Made by a program: the position numbers and the translations under genes
Shown here: piece after piece, positions 16,968-26,070 of the stretch
Numbering within the stretch: the stretch's first letter is position 1
How the letters are laid out: each line of letters opens with the position of its first letter
Origin: Paraburkholderia sp. ZP32-5
GTDB lineage: Bacteria; Pseudomonadota; Gammaproteobacteria; Burkholderiales; Burkholderiaceae
Direction of reading: 5' to 3'
DNA length: 64,000 bases
NCBI RefSeq assembly: GCF_021390495.1
Contig: NZ_JAJEJP010000002.1
Location: 1,736,001-1,800,000, forward strand
The notes under the pieces: generated by a model
Told to the model about the DNA's origin: nothing
The model's database searches: none
The model's input: only the letters and a program-made list of their open reading frames with translations

Positions 16968-17008
16968 CATTCGTTGTTCGCGCACAGTCATTCGTTGTTT
17001 GCGAACAA
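16968..17008. promoter_or_regulatory. Repeat cluster upstream of gltA
   Basis: CATTCGTTGTT occurs at 16968-16978 and 16989-16999, 21 bp apart (two helical turns). The second copy runs into a dyad TTGTT-TGCG-AACAA (16995-17008). Same-face spacing suggests a transcription-factor site. The regulator is unknown. Confidence 0.45.
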
Positions 17009-17241
17009 TCGCGTCGTTTTGCCTACACCGCGCTTACGGATCACTCGCGAAACCCGCGCGCATCGTCGACCGAGTCCCTGTGCTGATCTTCGCCGCGCCG
17101 CGTGACAGGTGTGAGTCCATCGCTGGTCAGACGGAAGTCTGCGATGAAAGTCCGCGCCGCCGTTGCAACAATGTTTTGCTCGGCTTGGACTGCGTCGTCC
17201 AGCGTCCATCTGCGATACTGGATTCAAGCACTGATGCTAAC

Positions 17242-17266
17242 AGCCCGCTTCCGAAGCGGGCTTTTC
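17242..17266 (+). terminator. Rho-independent terminator with no gene upstream
   Basis: AGCCCGCTT CCG AAGCGGGCT stem followed by TTTCT, pointing rightwards, 28 bp before the next start codon. The only upstream sequence on this strand is intergenic, so it may terminate a small RNA. Confidence 0.7.
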
Positions 17267-17293
17267 TGATCAAAGCAAAACAGGAAGGATGCA

Positions 17294-17695
17294 ATGAACG
17301 CTTCGCTCGAAACGCTGTTTCCGGATCATGTCCATACCGAAGAAAGCACCGTCACCGCGCTGAACCATCAGGACATCGTCGTTGCGTTGTCCGCCGCGTT
17401 GAAGACGCAGGACGTCGCGGTGCTGCATATGCTCTACCCGCGCACCGACGCGCGCACGCATCGCAGTCTCGACACGCTCGTGCACGTGTTGCATGGACAC
17501 GGTCTGCATGAAGTCGCCGATCTGGTCGCACGCGAAGCGCACTACCTGCTGATCAAGGATCCGGTCAAGGCATGGAAGGTGTTCCATGAAATCCGCAACG
17601 ACTCGCTCGCGATCGGCGTGCATCTGTACTACCACGGGCTCGTCGGCGAAGCGGCCGAAGTCGCGCTCGACAAGGACGCGCATCGCAAGGCTTGA
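17294..17695 (+). CDS. Hypothetical protein, helical
   Basis: 133 aa, mostly alpha-helical and His-rich (HDQ.., LVHVLHGHGLHEVADLVARE; LYYHGLVGEAAEVALDKDAH). No membrane segment or signal. AGGAAGG site before the ATG. Not recognised beyond a Burkholderia-type conserved hypothetical. Confidence 0.65.
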   Translation: MNASLETLFPDHVHTEESTVTALNHQDIVVALSAALKTQDVAVLHMLYPRTDARTHRSLDTLVHVLHGHGLHEVADLVAREAHYLLIKDPVKAWKVFHEIRNDSLAIGVHLYYHGLVGEAAEVALDKDAHRKA

Positions 17696-17779
17696 TGCTT
17701 TTCTTTACCCGGCGATCAGCGACGCGCATGCTCGCTGATCGCCGCGTTGATCGCGCTTAATGCTGCGATCAAGCTGTAT

Positions 17780-18640
17780 TCAACGACCGCCCATCGCCTG
17801 AATAAACTCGTCGACGTAGCGATTGAAAGCGGATGGGTGCGCGAGATTCATCCCATGCGACGCGCCGCGCACCGTCTCACGGCGCGCATCCGGCAGCCAC
17901 GACTGCAACGCGTTCACCGTGCGCCGGAACATGTCCGGGCTCTTCTCTCCATCGATCAACAGCACTGGGCAGCGCACGTCGACGGCTTCATCGGGTACGT
18001 ACGCGGGTAGCGGATCGCGGAATTGCCGCGCAAGCGTGTGCGCGTTATCGGTCGCCATGCGGCGAAAGCCCGCCGTGCTCATCGCCCAGAAGCCTGGACG
18101 GCTCACCGAATCGACGAACAGTTGCAGACCCGCTTCGACCTCGCCCGTTTCGATCAGTTGTGCCGCTTTCGCGCGCAACGCATTGACCGTCTCCGGCAGA
18201 CGAGCGGGCGGACGCCCGGCGATCTGCAACGGGCCGCCCGGATCGGCGAGCGTCAGCGTGCGCACCTGTTCGCGATGGCGCCGCGCGAAATGAAAGGCCA
18301 CGCAGCCGCCGCGCGAATGCCCGACCACGTGCGCCGGTCCCGCGCCGAAGCGGTCGATGAATTCGGCGACTTCATCCGCGTGCACGCTCCAGCTGAACGG
18401 CAGATTCGCGCCGCTGTCGGTCACCGGCCAGTAGTGCGTGAGACTCACCGCGACGCAGCGATAGCGCTTCGACAAGCCGGCCAGTTGGGGCTCCCAGTAG
18501 CGGTAATCGCACAGCGAGCCGTGTACGAACAGCAGCAGTTCGCCCTCGCCTGCCTCGACGTAAGGCATGCGCAAACCGTTCTGCAGTTCGATGAAGGAAG
18601 GCGAGGAAGAGAGCGGTGATGCGGAGGCAGATTGATTCAC
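17780..18640 (-). CDS. Alpha/beta hydrolase
   Basis: About 286 aa. Oxyanion motif FVHGSLCDYRYWEPQ, nucleophile elbow VVGHSRGGCVAF, Asp in LLIDGEKSPDMF, and the catalytic His in RGASHGMNLAHP: a complete alpha/beta hydrolase triad. Substrate unknown. The start is uncertain: the frame is open to 18766, but upstream residues look like a GC-rich shadow. The GTG at 18640 (V-NQSASASPLS) is preferred without a strong ribosome site. Confidence 0.85.
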   Translation of the reverse strand: MNQSASASPLSSSPSFIELQNGLRMPYVEAGEGELLLFVHGSLCDYRYWEPQLAGLSKRYRCVAVSLTHYWPVTDSGANLPFSWSVHADEVAEFIDRFGAGPAHVVGHSRGGCVAFHFARRHREQVRTLTLADPGGPLQIAGRPPARLPETVNALRAKAAQLIETGEVEAGLQLFVDSVSRPGFWAMSTAGFRRMATDNAHTLARQFRDPLPAYVPDEAVDVRCPVLLIDGEKSPDMFRRTVNALQSWLPDARRETVRGASHGMNLAHPSAFNRYVDEFIQAMGGR

Positions 18641-18828
18641 GGGTGGTTCGGGGCAGCGCGGCCGCGGCACGCGGATGCGCGCGGCGCCGACAAAGCGTTG
18701 GGAAGTGAGCTTACGGGCATCCCTGAAAGTGGGACGCGACGCGCGTATTGTCACATAAGCAATCAAACGCGCGTCAGGCAGATGTCAGGCAGACGCATTG
18801 CGCGCACTGCCCTCACCCTCACCACCGC

Positions 18829-19881
18829 TCACTCGTACCCGACTTCCTCGACCAGACCCGCCGCCGTCGCCACGCCCGCGCCACGCACCGCGCAGGTCAT
18901 CGGATCGTCGGCGACATGCACGTCGAGGCCGATTTCATCGCTGAGGCGCCGACCAAGATCGTTCAGCAGCGCGCCGCCGCCGGTCAGCACGATACCGTTG
19001 TGCGCGATATCCGTGACCAGTTCGGCGGGCGCCATCTCGAGCCCGCGTTTGACCGCGCCGATTACCTGGCGCAACGGCCCTTCGATCGCCTCGGCGATAT
19101 CGCGATTGCTCAGTTGCACCGTGCGCGGCAGGCCGTCGTCGACGCTGCGGCCGGTTGCGTTCATCTGCTGCAGCGGTACGTCGTGCATGGCCGAGCCGAT
19201 GTTCTTCTTCAGATGCTCGGCGGTCTGCTCGCCGAGCAGTACGCCATACAGATTGCGCACGTAGCTGATGATCGCCGCGTCGAAATTGTCGCCGCCGACG
19301 CGCACCGAGCCGCTATACGCGGTGCCGCCGAGCGCGATCACGCCGACTTCGGTAGTGCCGCCGCCGATGTCGACCACCATCGAGCCGGTCGCGGCGCTCA
19401 CCGGCAGGCCCGCGCCGAGCGCGGACGCGAGCGATTCGCCGATCAGGCTGACCTTCCATGCCCCGGCCGCTTCGGCGGCTTCGCGGATCGCGCGGCGCTC
19501 GACCTGGGTCGCGCTTTCGGGCACGCAAACGATAAACGCGGCGCGCCGGCTAAAGAGCGAACGCGGGCGAGCCATATCCACGAATTGCCGGATCATGTGT
19601 TCGGCGGCGGAGAAATTGGCGATCACGCCGTGGCGCATCGGCCGCACCGTTTCGAGGTTCAGCGGCGCGCGGCCGAGCAGTTGGCGCGCCTCGGTACCGA
19701 TCGCGGCAATGCGTTTGGTTCCGGCGGAAGGTTCTTTCTCGAAGCACACGACCGACGGCTGATTCAGCACGATGCCGCCGTCGTCGGTATAGATAAGGGT
19801 GTTGGCCGTACCGAGATCCACCGCCACGGCGTGGCGGAACAGTCGCTCGAAGAGCGGGTAATACGGCGTCGATCTGGCCAT
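18829..19881 (-). CDS. MreB/Mbl-family actin-like protein (solitary paralogue)
   Basis: 350 aa. Actin-fold nucleotide motifs: VAVDLGTANTLIY (phosphate 1), VVDIGGGTTEVGVIALGG (phosphate 2), VLTGGGALLNDLG (adenosine). Length matches MreB (about 347 aa). Canonical mreB sits with mreCD; here it stands alone between hydrolase genes and carries an unusual hydrophilic start (MARSTPYYPLFERLFRHAV), so it is probably a second, specialised copy. ATG at 19881 chosen by homology; the frame is open to 20007. Confidence 0.88.
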   Translation of the reverse strand: MARSTPYYPLFERLFRHAVAVDLGTANTLIYTDDGGIVLNQPSVVCFEKEPSAGTKRIAAIGTEARQLLGRAPLNLETVRPMRHGVIANFSAAEHMIRQFVDMARPRSLFSRRAAFIVCVPESATQVERRAIREAAEAAGAWKVSLIGESLASALGAGLPVSAATGSMVVDIGGGTTEVGVIALGGTAYSGSVRVGGDNFDAAIISYVRNLYGVLLGEQTAEHLKKNIGSAMHDVPLQQMNATGRSVDDGLPRTVQLSNRDIAEAIEGPLRQVIGAVKRGLEMAPAELVTDIAHNGIVLTGGGALLNDLGRRLSDEIGLDVHVADDPMTCAVRGAGVATAAGLVEEVGYE

Positions 19882-20070
19882 AAGCAGGCTCTGATATGTC
19901 GTTATCCGCCGTCTCAGGCGGTCTGAAAATGCGCCCCCGGGTACCCCGAAACCGCGCGTAACGCCCCGCTGGGCGCTGCGCTTCTCGCGCGGCGGGGTGA
20001 TTTTCAAGCCAATGCCCGTATAACGGCAAGCAGATCAGAATCTTTAGAGCCTGTTTCGATTACCGCTGTA

Positions 20071-20733
20071 TCAATCGCGCGACACCGCGCCGAGCGCGTG
20101 CTGTAACGCGGTGCGGCCGAGCTCGACGCCGTCGGCGGTGATCGTGTGGCCGACCCCGGGCAGCACGTATGCATCGAGCGGGTAGCCGGCCTGGCTGAGC
20201 GCGTCGGCCGCGCGTTCGAGCTCGCTCACCGGGATCACGTCGTCGTCCTCACCGTGAATCAGCGTGAGCGGCGTCGTGCGGTTCGCCGACACGATCGCCG
20301 ACGCGAGCCGCCCCGAATAAGCGACCACGCCAGCCGCACCCTCCGGGCTCGCCGCGACGTGATGCAGCGCCATCATCGAACCTTGCGAAAAGCCGACCAG
20401 CGCAAGCATTTCGAAAGTGATCTGCCAGTGCGCGAGTTCCGCATCGAGCACGCGACGCAATGCCGGATAGGCGGCGGCGATGCGCGCCTCGCGATTCGCC
20501 TCGTTGACGTCGCGCAGGCTGAACCACTGGCGGCCGCCGAAGCCGCCGTCGAACGGGTCGGTGCCGTCGAGCGACACAAACGCGGTATCCGGCAAAACTT
20601 CGCTCCAGATGTCGGCGAGCGGCATCAGATCGCGCGCATTGCTGCCGACGCCGTGCAGCAGCACGACGAGGCCCTTTGCGGGTGCGTTCAGCGGCGCGCG
20701 GCGCCAGCCGTGTTCGAATTGTTGCCAGGCCAT
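20071..20733 (-). CDS. Phospholipase/carboxylesterase-family serine hydrolase (YpfH-like)
   Basis: 220 aa. Small carboxylesterase fold: LVVLLHGVGSNARDLMPLA, nucleophile LVGFSQGSMMALH, Asp in IHGEDDDVIPV, His in LPGVGHTITADG. The family hydrolyses short acyl esters or lysophospholipids in the cytosol. AGAAAGGAAA site before the ATG at 20733. No operon partner. Confidence 0.9.
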   Translation of the reverse strand: MAWQQFEHGWRRAPLNAPAKGLVVLLHGVGSNARDLMPLADIWSEVLPDTAFVSLDGTDPFDGGFGGRQWFSLRDVNEANREARIAAAYPALRRVLDAELAHWQITFEMLALVGFSQGSMMALHHVAASPEGAAGVVAYSGRLASAIVSANRTTPLTLIHGEDDDVIPVSELERAADALSQAGYPLDAYVLPGVGHTITADGVELGRTALQHALGAVSRD

Positions 20734-21081
20734 GGCGATTTTCCTTTCTCGGTTGGATTGGCGGGTTTTGCGGTCTTCGTGTTCCGGTGTCGCGTGCAAC
20801 GTCTCTGACGCCGGCGGAGTCAGGCAGCCTCATCAGGCGGCGTCATGCAGCCTCAGCCGCGAGCATACGCCGCGTGCCGGCTTTGCGCCGTCAGGACCGC
20901 ATCCGCTGTGCCTGCCGGCGACGCGCCGCTGCGAATGCGGGTAAGCTGATGCGACCACCCGACTCCGCCGCCGCGGCGGCGCTCCCGCCCACGGCGCACA
21001 GCGCACCCGGCGCATCCCGCGTATTCGGCACGGCCAGTACGTCGATGCGCCCGATGCGCCGCCCGCATCCGGAGAAACCGT

Positions 21082-22704
21082 TTGAGCCAGCCCCCCGACG
21101 CGCCCGCTTCCGCTTCGCCATCCGAGCCAACGCCGCAGCGCCCGTCGCAGCCGTCATCACAGCCCGCCGCGCCACCGCCGCTCGAAGGCGGCAAGCTGGT
21201 TCTCGCCACCATCGCCGTTGCGCTCGCCACCTTCATGAACGTGCTGGACACGTCGATCGCCAACGTCGCGATTCCGACGATTTCGGGCAACCTCGGCGTC
21301 TCGGTCGACGAAGGCACATGGGTCATCACCGTGTTCGCGGCGGCCAACGCGGTGTCGATTCCGCTGACCGGCTGGCTCACGCAGCGCATCGGCCAGATCA
21401 AGCTGTTCGTCGGCGCGATCCTCGGCTTCGTGCTCGCATCGTGGCTGTGCGGCATCGCGCCGACCTTGCCGATCCTGCTGCTCGCGCGGGTGTTCCAGGG
21501 CGCGGTGGCCGGCCCGCTGATTCCGCTGTCGCAGGCGATCCTGCTGGGCTCGTATCCGAAGGAAAAAGCGTCCACCGCGCTCGCGCTATGGGCGATGACC
21601 GCGACCGTCGGCCCGATCGCGGGCCCGGCGCTGGGCGGCTGGATCACCGATAGTTACAGCTGGTCGTGGATCTTCTACATCAACATTCCGGTCGGCCTGT
21701 TCGCGGCCAGCATCACATGGATGATCTACCGCACCCGCGAATCGGCGACGCGCAAGCCGCCGATCGACGTGGTCGGCCTCGGCCTGCTGATCACATGGGT
21801 CGCGTCGCTGCAGATCATGCTCGACAAGGGCAAGGACCTCGACTGGTTCGCCTCGCCGGTGATCGCGATTCTCGGCATCGTCGCGCTGATCAGCTTCGCG
21901 TTCTTCCTCGTGTGGGAGCTGACCGAAGAGCATCCGATTGTCGACTTGCGGCTGTTCCAGCAGCGCAACTTCCTCGGCGGCACGATCGCGATCTCGGTTG
22001 CGTACGGCGTGTTTTTCGGCAACCTCGTGCTGCTGCCGCAATGGATGCAGGAGTATCTGAACTACCGCTCGGTCGATGCCGGCCTCGTCACCGCGCCGCT
22101 CGGCATCTTCGCGATCATTCTCGCGCCGGTGCTCGGCCGCGTGATGCCGCGCTCGGATTCGCGCGTGATCGCGACGGTCGCGTTCGTCGGTTTCGCGATC
22201 GTGTTCTACATGCGCTCGAAGTACGTGATCGAGATCGACACGTGGCACCTCGTGCTGCCGACGCTGCTGCAAGGCATCCCGATGGCGCTGTTCTTCGTGC
22301 CGCTCACGGCGATCATTCTGTCCGGCCAGCCGCAGAGCCGCATTCCAGCCGCGGCCGGTTTGTCCAATTTCGTGCGGGTATTTTGCGGCGCGGTGGGCAC
22401 GTCGATCGCGGGCACCGTGTGGAACAGCCGCACGATCCTGCATCACGCGCGGCTGACGGAACAGGCATCGATCGACAACCCGGCGTTCGCACGGCAGATC
22501 GATACGACGCAGTCGCTGCTGCATCTGGATACGCAGTCAGCGCATGCGCTGTTCGATTTCACCGTGAACACGCAGGCCGCGATGATGGGCCTGAACGACA
22601 TCTTCTTTATCTCGGCAATCATCTTCTTGCTGATCATTCCGCTGATCTGGATCACGCGGCCGGTCAAGGGCGGTGGCGGCGCCGACGCGGCGGGCGCGCA
22701 TTGA
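21082..22704 (+). CDS. DHA2-family MFS drug exporter (EmrB-like)
   Basis: 540 aa, 14 predicted helices, inner membrane proton antiporter. Motif C-like and DHA2 motifs are visible: FMNVLDTSIANVAIPTISG in helix 1 and WVITVFAAANAVSIPLTGWL in helix 2. A Pro/Ser-rich N-terminal tail of about 35 residues precedes helix 1. TTG start at 21082 with GGAGAAA six bases ahead. EmrB-type pumps usually pair with an EmrA adaptor and an outer-membrane channel; neither is adjacent, so those would have to be encoded elsewhere. The AraC gene downstream is convergent. Confidence 0.9.
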   Translation: MSQPPDAPASASPSEPTPQRPSQPSSQPAAPPPLEGGKLVLATIAVALATFMNVLDTSIANVAIPTISGNLGVSVDEGTWVITVFAAANAVSIPLTGWLTQRIGQIKLFVGAILGFVLASWLCGIAPTLPILLLARVFQGAVAGPLIPLSQAILLGSYPKEKASTALALWAMTATVGPIAGPALGGWITDSYSWSWIFYINIPVGLFAASITWMIYRTRESATRKPPIDVVGLGLLITWVASLQIMLDKGKDLDWFASPVIAILGIVALISFAFFLVWELTEEHPIVDLRLFQQRNFLGGTIAISVAYGVFFGNLVLLPQWMQEYLNYRSVDAGLVTAPLGIFAIILAPVLGRVMPRSDSRVIATVAFVGFAIVFYMRSKYVIEIDTWHLVLPTLLQGIPMALFFVPLTAIILSGQPQSRIPAAAGLSNFVRVFCGAVGTSIAGTVWNSRTILHHARLTEQASIDNPAFARQIDTTQSLLHLDTQSAHALFDFTVNTQAAMMGLNDIFFISAIIFLLIIPLIWITRPVKGGGGADAAGAH

Positions 22705-22726
22705 GCCGCGCGGCGGCTTCGTTGCG

Positions 22727-23509
22727 TCAGCGGAAGAACCGCGCGGGCGTATCGCCGAATGCGTCGCGAAACACCGCGATAAACGACGACACGTCGCTAT
22801 AGCCGACTTCGAGCGCCACCTGCGTGACGCTTTCGCCGGCGCCCAGATGTTCGAGCGCGGCGAGCAGGCGCAACTGCTGCCGCCATTGGCCGAAGGTCTG
22901 CCCTGTTTCTTTCGCGAACAGGCGCGCCGCGGTACGGGCCGTCACGCCGGCGGTGGCGGCAAGCTGCTCGAGTACCCGCGATTGAGCGGGATTTTCACTG
23001 AGCGCATCGGCGATGCGCTGCGCGCGCGGATCGCGCGGCCAGTTCAAACCCAACGGCGTCGGGGGCAAGGTCGCGAGTCGATCCAGCAGCACTTGCAGAA
23101 GGCGGCGGGCGGGTTCATCGAGCGGCTGCCGAAGCGGCAGCTCGGCCGCGGCGGCCAATAGTGCCTGCACCAGCAGATCGGGGATCAGCGCGCCGGTTTG
23201 CGCGGGTAGCGGCGCGGCACCGGAGGCGCCGGCGAATGTCGCGCCGGGCTCCATGGCAACGTACAGCGAATACAGTTGAACGGGACGCGTCGCGTGCAGA
23301 CAGTGCAGCGTATTCGCGACGAGCCACAACGCGCGGCCGGGCGGCACGACCCATCGCCCGGCTTCGGTACGCACCGTCAGCACACCGTCGTTCACGTGAA
23401 TCAGCCGCGCGCGCCGGTATGCGCGCCACGGTTCGTCCAGCGTCTGATGGCGCTCGCCGACCACGAAGACCGTTTGCTCGATACCGTCCGGATCGAAGGC
23501 TTCCATCAT
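22727..23509 (-). CDS. AraC-family regulator (NimR/YeaM-like)
   Basis: About 260 aa: an N-terminal cupin-like sensing domain (GVLTVRTEAGRWVVPPGRAL) and a C-terminal double HTH (LEQLAATAGVTARTAARLFA; VTQVALEVGYSDVSSFIAVF). NimR-like regulators commonly control a neighbouring MFS exporter, and here the gene converges with the DHA2 pump 22 bp away. ATG at 23509 or 23506. Confidence 0.88.
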   Translation of the reverse strand: MMEAFDPDGIEQTVFVVGERHQTLDEPWRAYRRARLIHVNDGVLTVRTEAGRWVVPPGRALWLVANTLHCLHATRPVQLYSLYVAMEPGATFAGASGAAPLPAQTGALIPDLLVQALLAAAAELPLRQPLDEPARRLLQVLLDRLATLPPTPLGLNWPRDPRAQRIADALSENPAQSRVLEQLAATAGVTARTAARLFAKETGQTFGQWRQQLRLLAALEHLGAGESVTQVALEVGYSDVSSFIAVFRDAFGDTPARFFR

Positions 23510-23629
23510 GGTGTCCGCTCTTTCGCCGCGTGGCTTCCGCGAAGGGAGCAAGATTAGCACGCGCGCGGCAGCGGGTCGGCTGGTCTCTCGCTATCGCGAG
23601 AGTCGCCGCGCCCGCGACAGACAGGCGGT

Positions 23630-24646
23630 TCAGCCCCGCCTACGTTCGCCGAACAGCGCGGCGAGCCCCGCCGCTGAGCTGAACACCGCGTCGGCATCGT
23701 GGCCCGCGCCCGGAATCCGGTGCAGCGGATGCGCGCGCCCGGCGATACTGCGCGCATCGATATAGCGTGCATACGCGAGGCCGCGCGCGAGCCGGTGCTG
23801 CCCTTGCGCCATCGCGGCGCACGACCGGTCGAGCGCCGGATGCTGCGGATCGCAATCCTCGTCGCCGAGCAACAGTGTCACGTCGCGCGACAGATACGCG
23901 TGTTCGAGCCCGCCATCTCCGACGTACGCCGCGCTGGCGAGCGCATACGCCGGCAGCGCGCCGAGACCGTACTTCCAGTCGTTGAAGCCGACGCAGCGCG
24001 CCGCGTCGTACGGCGCGAAGCCGCCGTCCGCGGCAGGCCGCAACGTATCGAAATAAACGTACGACGATGGATTGGCAATCACATAGCGCACATTGACGCC
24101 GCGCGCGGTCAGCGGTGCCTCGCCCTGCGCGACGACCGCATAGCGCTGCGCGACCTGCGCGCCGCCGGAATGGCCGGCGACGACCACCTCGCGCAACGCC
24201 GGAAACCGGTGCACGTCGGCGAGCGCCGCGAACAACGCGTCCAGCACCGCGAACGAACTGACCGGTGCCGGCGCGAGCGCTTCGCCGCCGCCCATCCAGC
24301 CGGTCCATTCCCAACGCAGCGTCGACGCGGGCGCCGCGTGCGCATCGACATCCGCGGCGGCGAGAAATTGCGGCACGACGAGCAGCGTGTCGTCCGAATC
24401 GAGACCGGCCGCCGCGCGCGCGCGACGCGCCAGTTCGAAGTACACATCGGCGTTGCGCAGCCGGCCGTGCAGCAGGATCACCGCGCGTTCGACGCGCGGC
24501 TGCGGCGCATCCCACTCGCCGGTCGCGAAAAACGGCACGGTACCGTCGCCGCGCGGCGTGGAAACAGTCAGATGTTGCGATGCGATCACGTCGACGGGCC
24601 GTTCGTTCGGCGCGCGTTCGTCGTGTGCGGAGTGCGGCACGGTCAT
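23630..24646 (-). CDS. Alpha/beta hydrolase, cytoplasmic member of a hydrolase pair
   Basis: 338 aa, no signal peptide. Motifs ILLHGRLRNADVYFE (oxyanion hole), VVAGHSGGAQVAQRYAV (nucleophile Ser), LLLGDEDCDPQHP (acid) and IPGAGHDADAV (His). It is clearly paralogous to the secreted hydrolase encoded at 26067-27239: shared LRNAD.YFE, PQFLA, GHSGGAQV.QRYAV, PSSY.YFD and F.DWKYG blocks. Start fixed by ATGA overlap with the preceding MFS gene. Last gene of the porin-hydrolase-MFS-hydrolase operon; probably completes hydrolysis of an imported ester or amide. Confidence 0.88.
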   Translation of the reverse strand: MTVPHSAHDERAPNERPVDVIASQHLTVSTPRGDGTVPFFATGEWDAPQPRVERAVILLHGRLRNADVYFELARRARAAAGLDSDDTLLVVPQFLAAADVDAHAAPASTLRWEWTGWMGGGEALAPAPVSSFAVLDALFAALADVHRFPALREVVVAGHSGGAQVAQRYAVVAQGEAPLTARGVNVRYVIANPSSYVYFDTLRPAADGGFAPYDAARCVGFNDWKYGLGALPAYALASAAYVGDGGLEHAYLSRDVTLLLGDEDCDPQHPALDRSCAAMAQGQHRLARGLAYARYIDARSIAGRAHPLHRIPGAGHDADAVFSSAAGLAALFGERRRG

Positions 24647-26070
24647 GAAGCGGAAATCCTTTGGGTATGAGTGCCGTCGGTGCCTAGCTCCGGGTGTCCC
24701 CTGCGGGACAGGCCCACCAGCGCGAGCGATACGAATCCGGCAAAAATCAGATAGAACGCGGGCGTGAGGCTGCTGCCGGTCAGCCTCGTCAGCCCTGTGA
24801 TCGTGAACGGCGCCATGCCACCGAACAGCGTGACGGCAATGTTGTAGGACAGCGCGACGCCGGACGAGCGGCTCTGCACCGGGAACAACGTCGCGAGCAT
24901 GCCCGGATGCGCGCCGGACATCGCGGCGAGAAACACCGTCGACACCACCTGCGCGATGAACAGCCGCTCGGCCGACGGCGCCGACACGACATACACGAAC
25001 AGCGGGTACGCGCACAGCATCCACGCGAGCGTGACCGGATAGAACAACCGGTACGCGCCGTATTTATCCGCGAGCCGCCCGGACACCGGGAACAGGAACA
25101 GGTTCAGCACGCCGCAGAAAAACGCGCCGCGCAGCGCGACCGCGAGCGGCAGATGCAATTGACGCTCGACATACACCGCCAGATACGAATGCCACACGTA
25201 GTTGGTCGCGGCACCAACGGCGATCACGCCCATCGCGCAAAAGGCGGCGCGGCCATTGGTACGGCAGAATTCGCGCAACGACACGCGCGGCGGCTTGCCG
25301 GCACGCTCGCGCAATTCGACGAACTCCGGCGAATCGGCGACCTTGTGGCGAATATAAAAGCCGATCGGCCCGGCAAGCGCACCGCACAGAAACGGCAGCC
25401 GCCATCCCCACGCGACCAGCGACGCATGCGACAGATGCGTGGTCAGCAGATAGCCGGTACCCGACGACAGCAGCAACGCGAACGACTGCGCGGTCATATT
25501 GAAGCTGCCATAGAACATCTTGCGGCCCGGCGGTGCGTACTCGACCAGCATCGCCGATGCGGTCGCGAACTGGCCGCCCACCGACAAGCCTTGCAACACG
25601 CGCGCAAGGATCACGAGCGCCGGCGCCAGATAGCCGATTTGCGCGAAGCCCGGCGTCAGCCCCATCAGCAGCGTGCTGGCCGCCATCGAAATGATCAGCA
25701 GCGACAGCGCGCGGCTGCGGCCCACTCGGTCCGCGTAAATGCCGAGCAGGATGCCGCCGAGCGGGCGCACGACGAAGCCGATCGCGAACGTCGCGAGTGT
25801 CAGCATCAGCGACACGAAGCCGCTGCCCGCCGGGAAAAACACCTGCGCGATGATCTTCGAGAAGTAGCCGTAGATCAGAAAGTCGAACCATTCGAGGCCG
25901 TTGCCGAGCACCGACGCGAAGATCGCGCGGCGCACCATCGACGCGGACAATTGCGGCCGGCCCGAATCGGTGGCGGCGGCATGCGGCTCGCGAGCCGCGC
26001 CATCGGCGCCCGTCGGCTGCATGGATGCCGGCCGCGCGGCCGACGCCTGAGTTCCTCGGGTCGTGCTCAT
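24643..26070 (-). CDS. MFS transporter, metabolite:H+ symporter type
   Basis: 475 aa, 12 helices. MHS-family features: NGLEWFDFLIYGYFSKIIAQ in helix 1, RPLGGILLGIYADRVGRSRA in the 2-3 loop, and VLQGLSVGGQFATASAMLVE. Such proteins import organic acids and zwitterions. A 40-residue polar N-terminal extension is present. The ATG at 26070 overlaps the stop of the secreted hydrolase (ATGA), and its own stop overlaps the start of the next hydrolase, so all three are translationally coupled. Confidence 0.92.
   Translation of the reverse strand: MSTTRGTQASAARPASMQPTGADGAAREPHAAATDSGRPQLSASMVRRAIFASVLGNGLEWFDFLIYGYFSKIIAQVFFPAGSGFVSLMLTLATFAIGFVVRPLGGILLGIYADRVGRSRALSLLIISMAASTLLMGLTPGFAQIGYLAPALVILARVLQGLSVGGQFATASAMLVEYAPPGRKMFYGSFNMTAQSFALLLSSGTGYLLTTHLSHASLVAWGWRLPFLCGALAGPIGFYIRHKVADSPEFVELRERAGKPPRVSLREFCRTNGRAAFCAMGVIAVGAATNYVWHSYLAVYVERQLHLPLAVALRGAFFCGVLNLFLFPVSGRLADKYGAYRLFYPVTLAWMLCAYPLFVYVVSAPSAERLFIAQVVSTVFLAAMSGAHPGMLATLFPVQSRSSGVALSYNIAVTLFGGMAPFTITGLTRLTGSSLTPAFYLIFAGFVSLALVGLSRRGHPELGTDGTHTQRISAS

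Larger units (their letters stand above)
16773..17293. other. Long intergenic region upstream of gltA
   Basis: 521 bp between gltA (minus) and a plus-strand hypothetical. It holds the gltA promoter, a direct/inverted repeat cluster (16968-17008) and an orphan terminator (17242-17266). No convincing protein gene; the 230-codon frame here ends inside the next gene out of frame. Confidence 0.55.
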
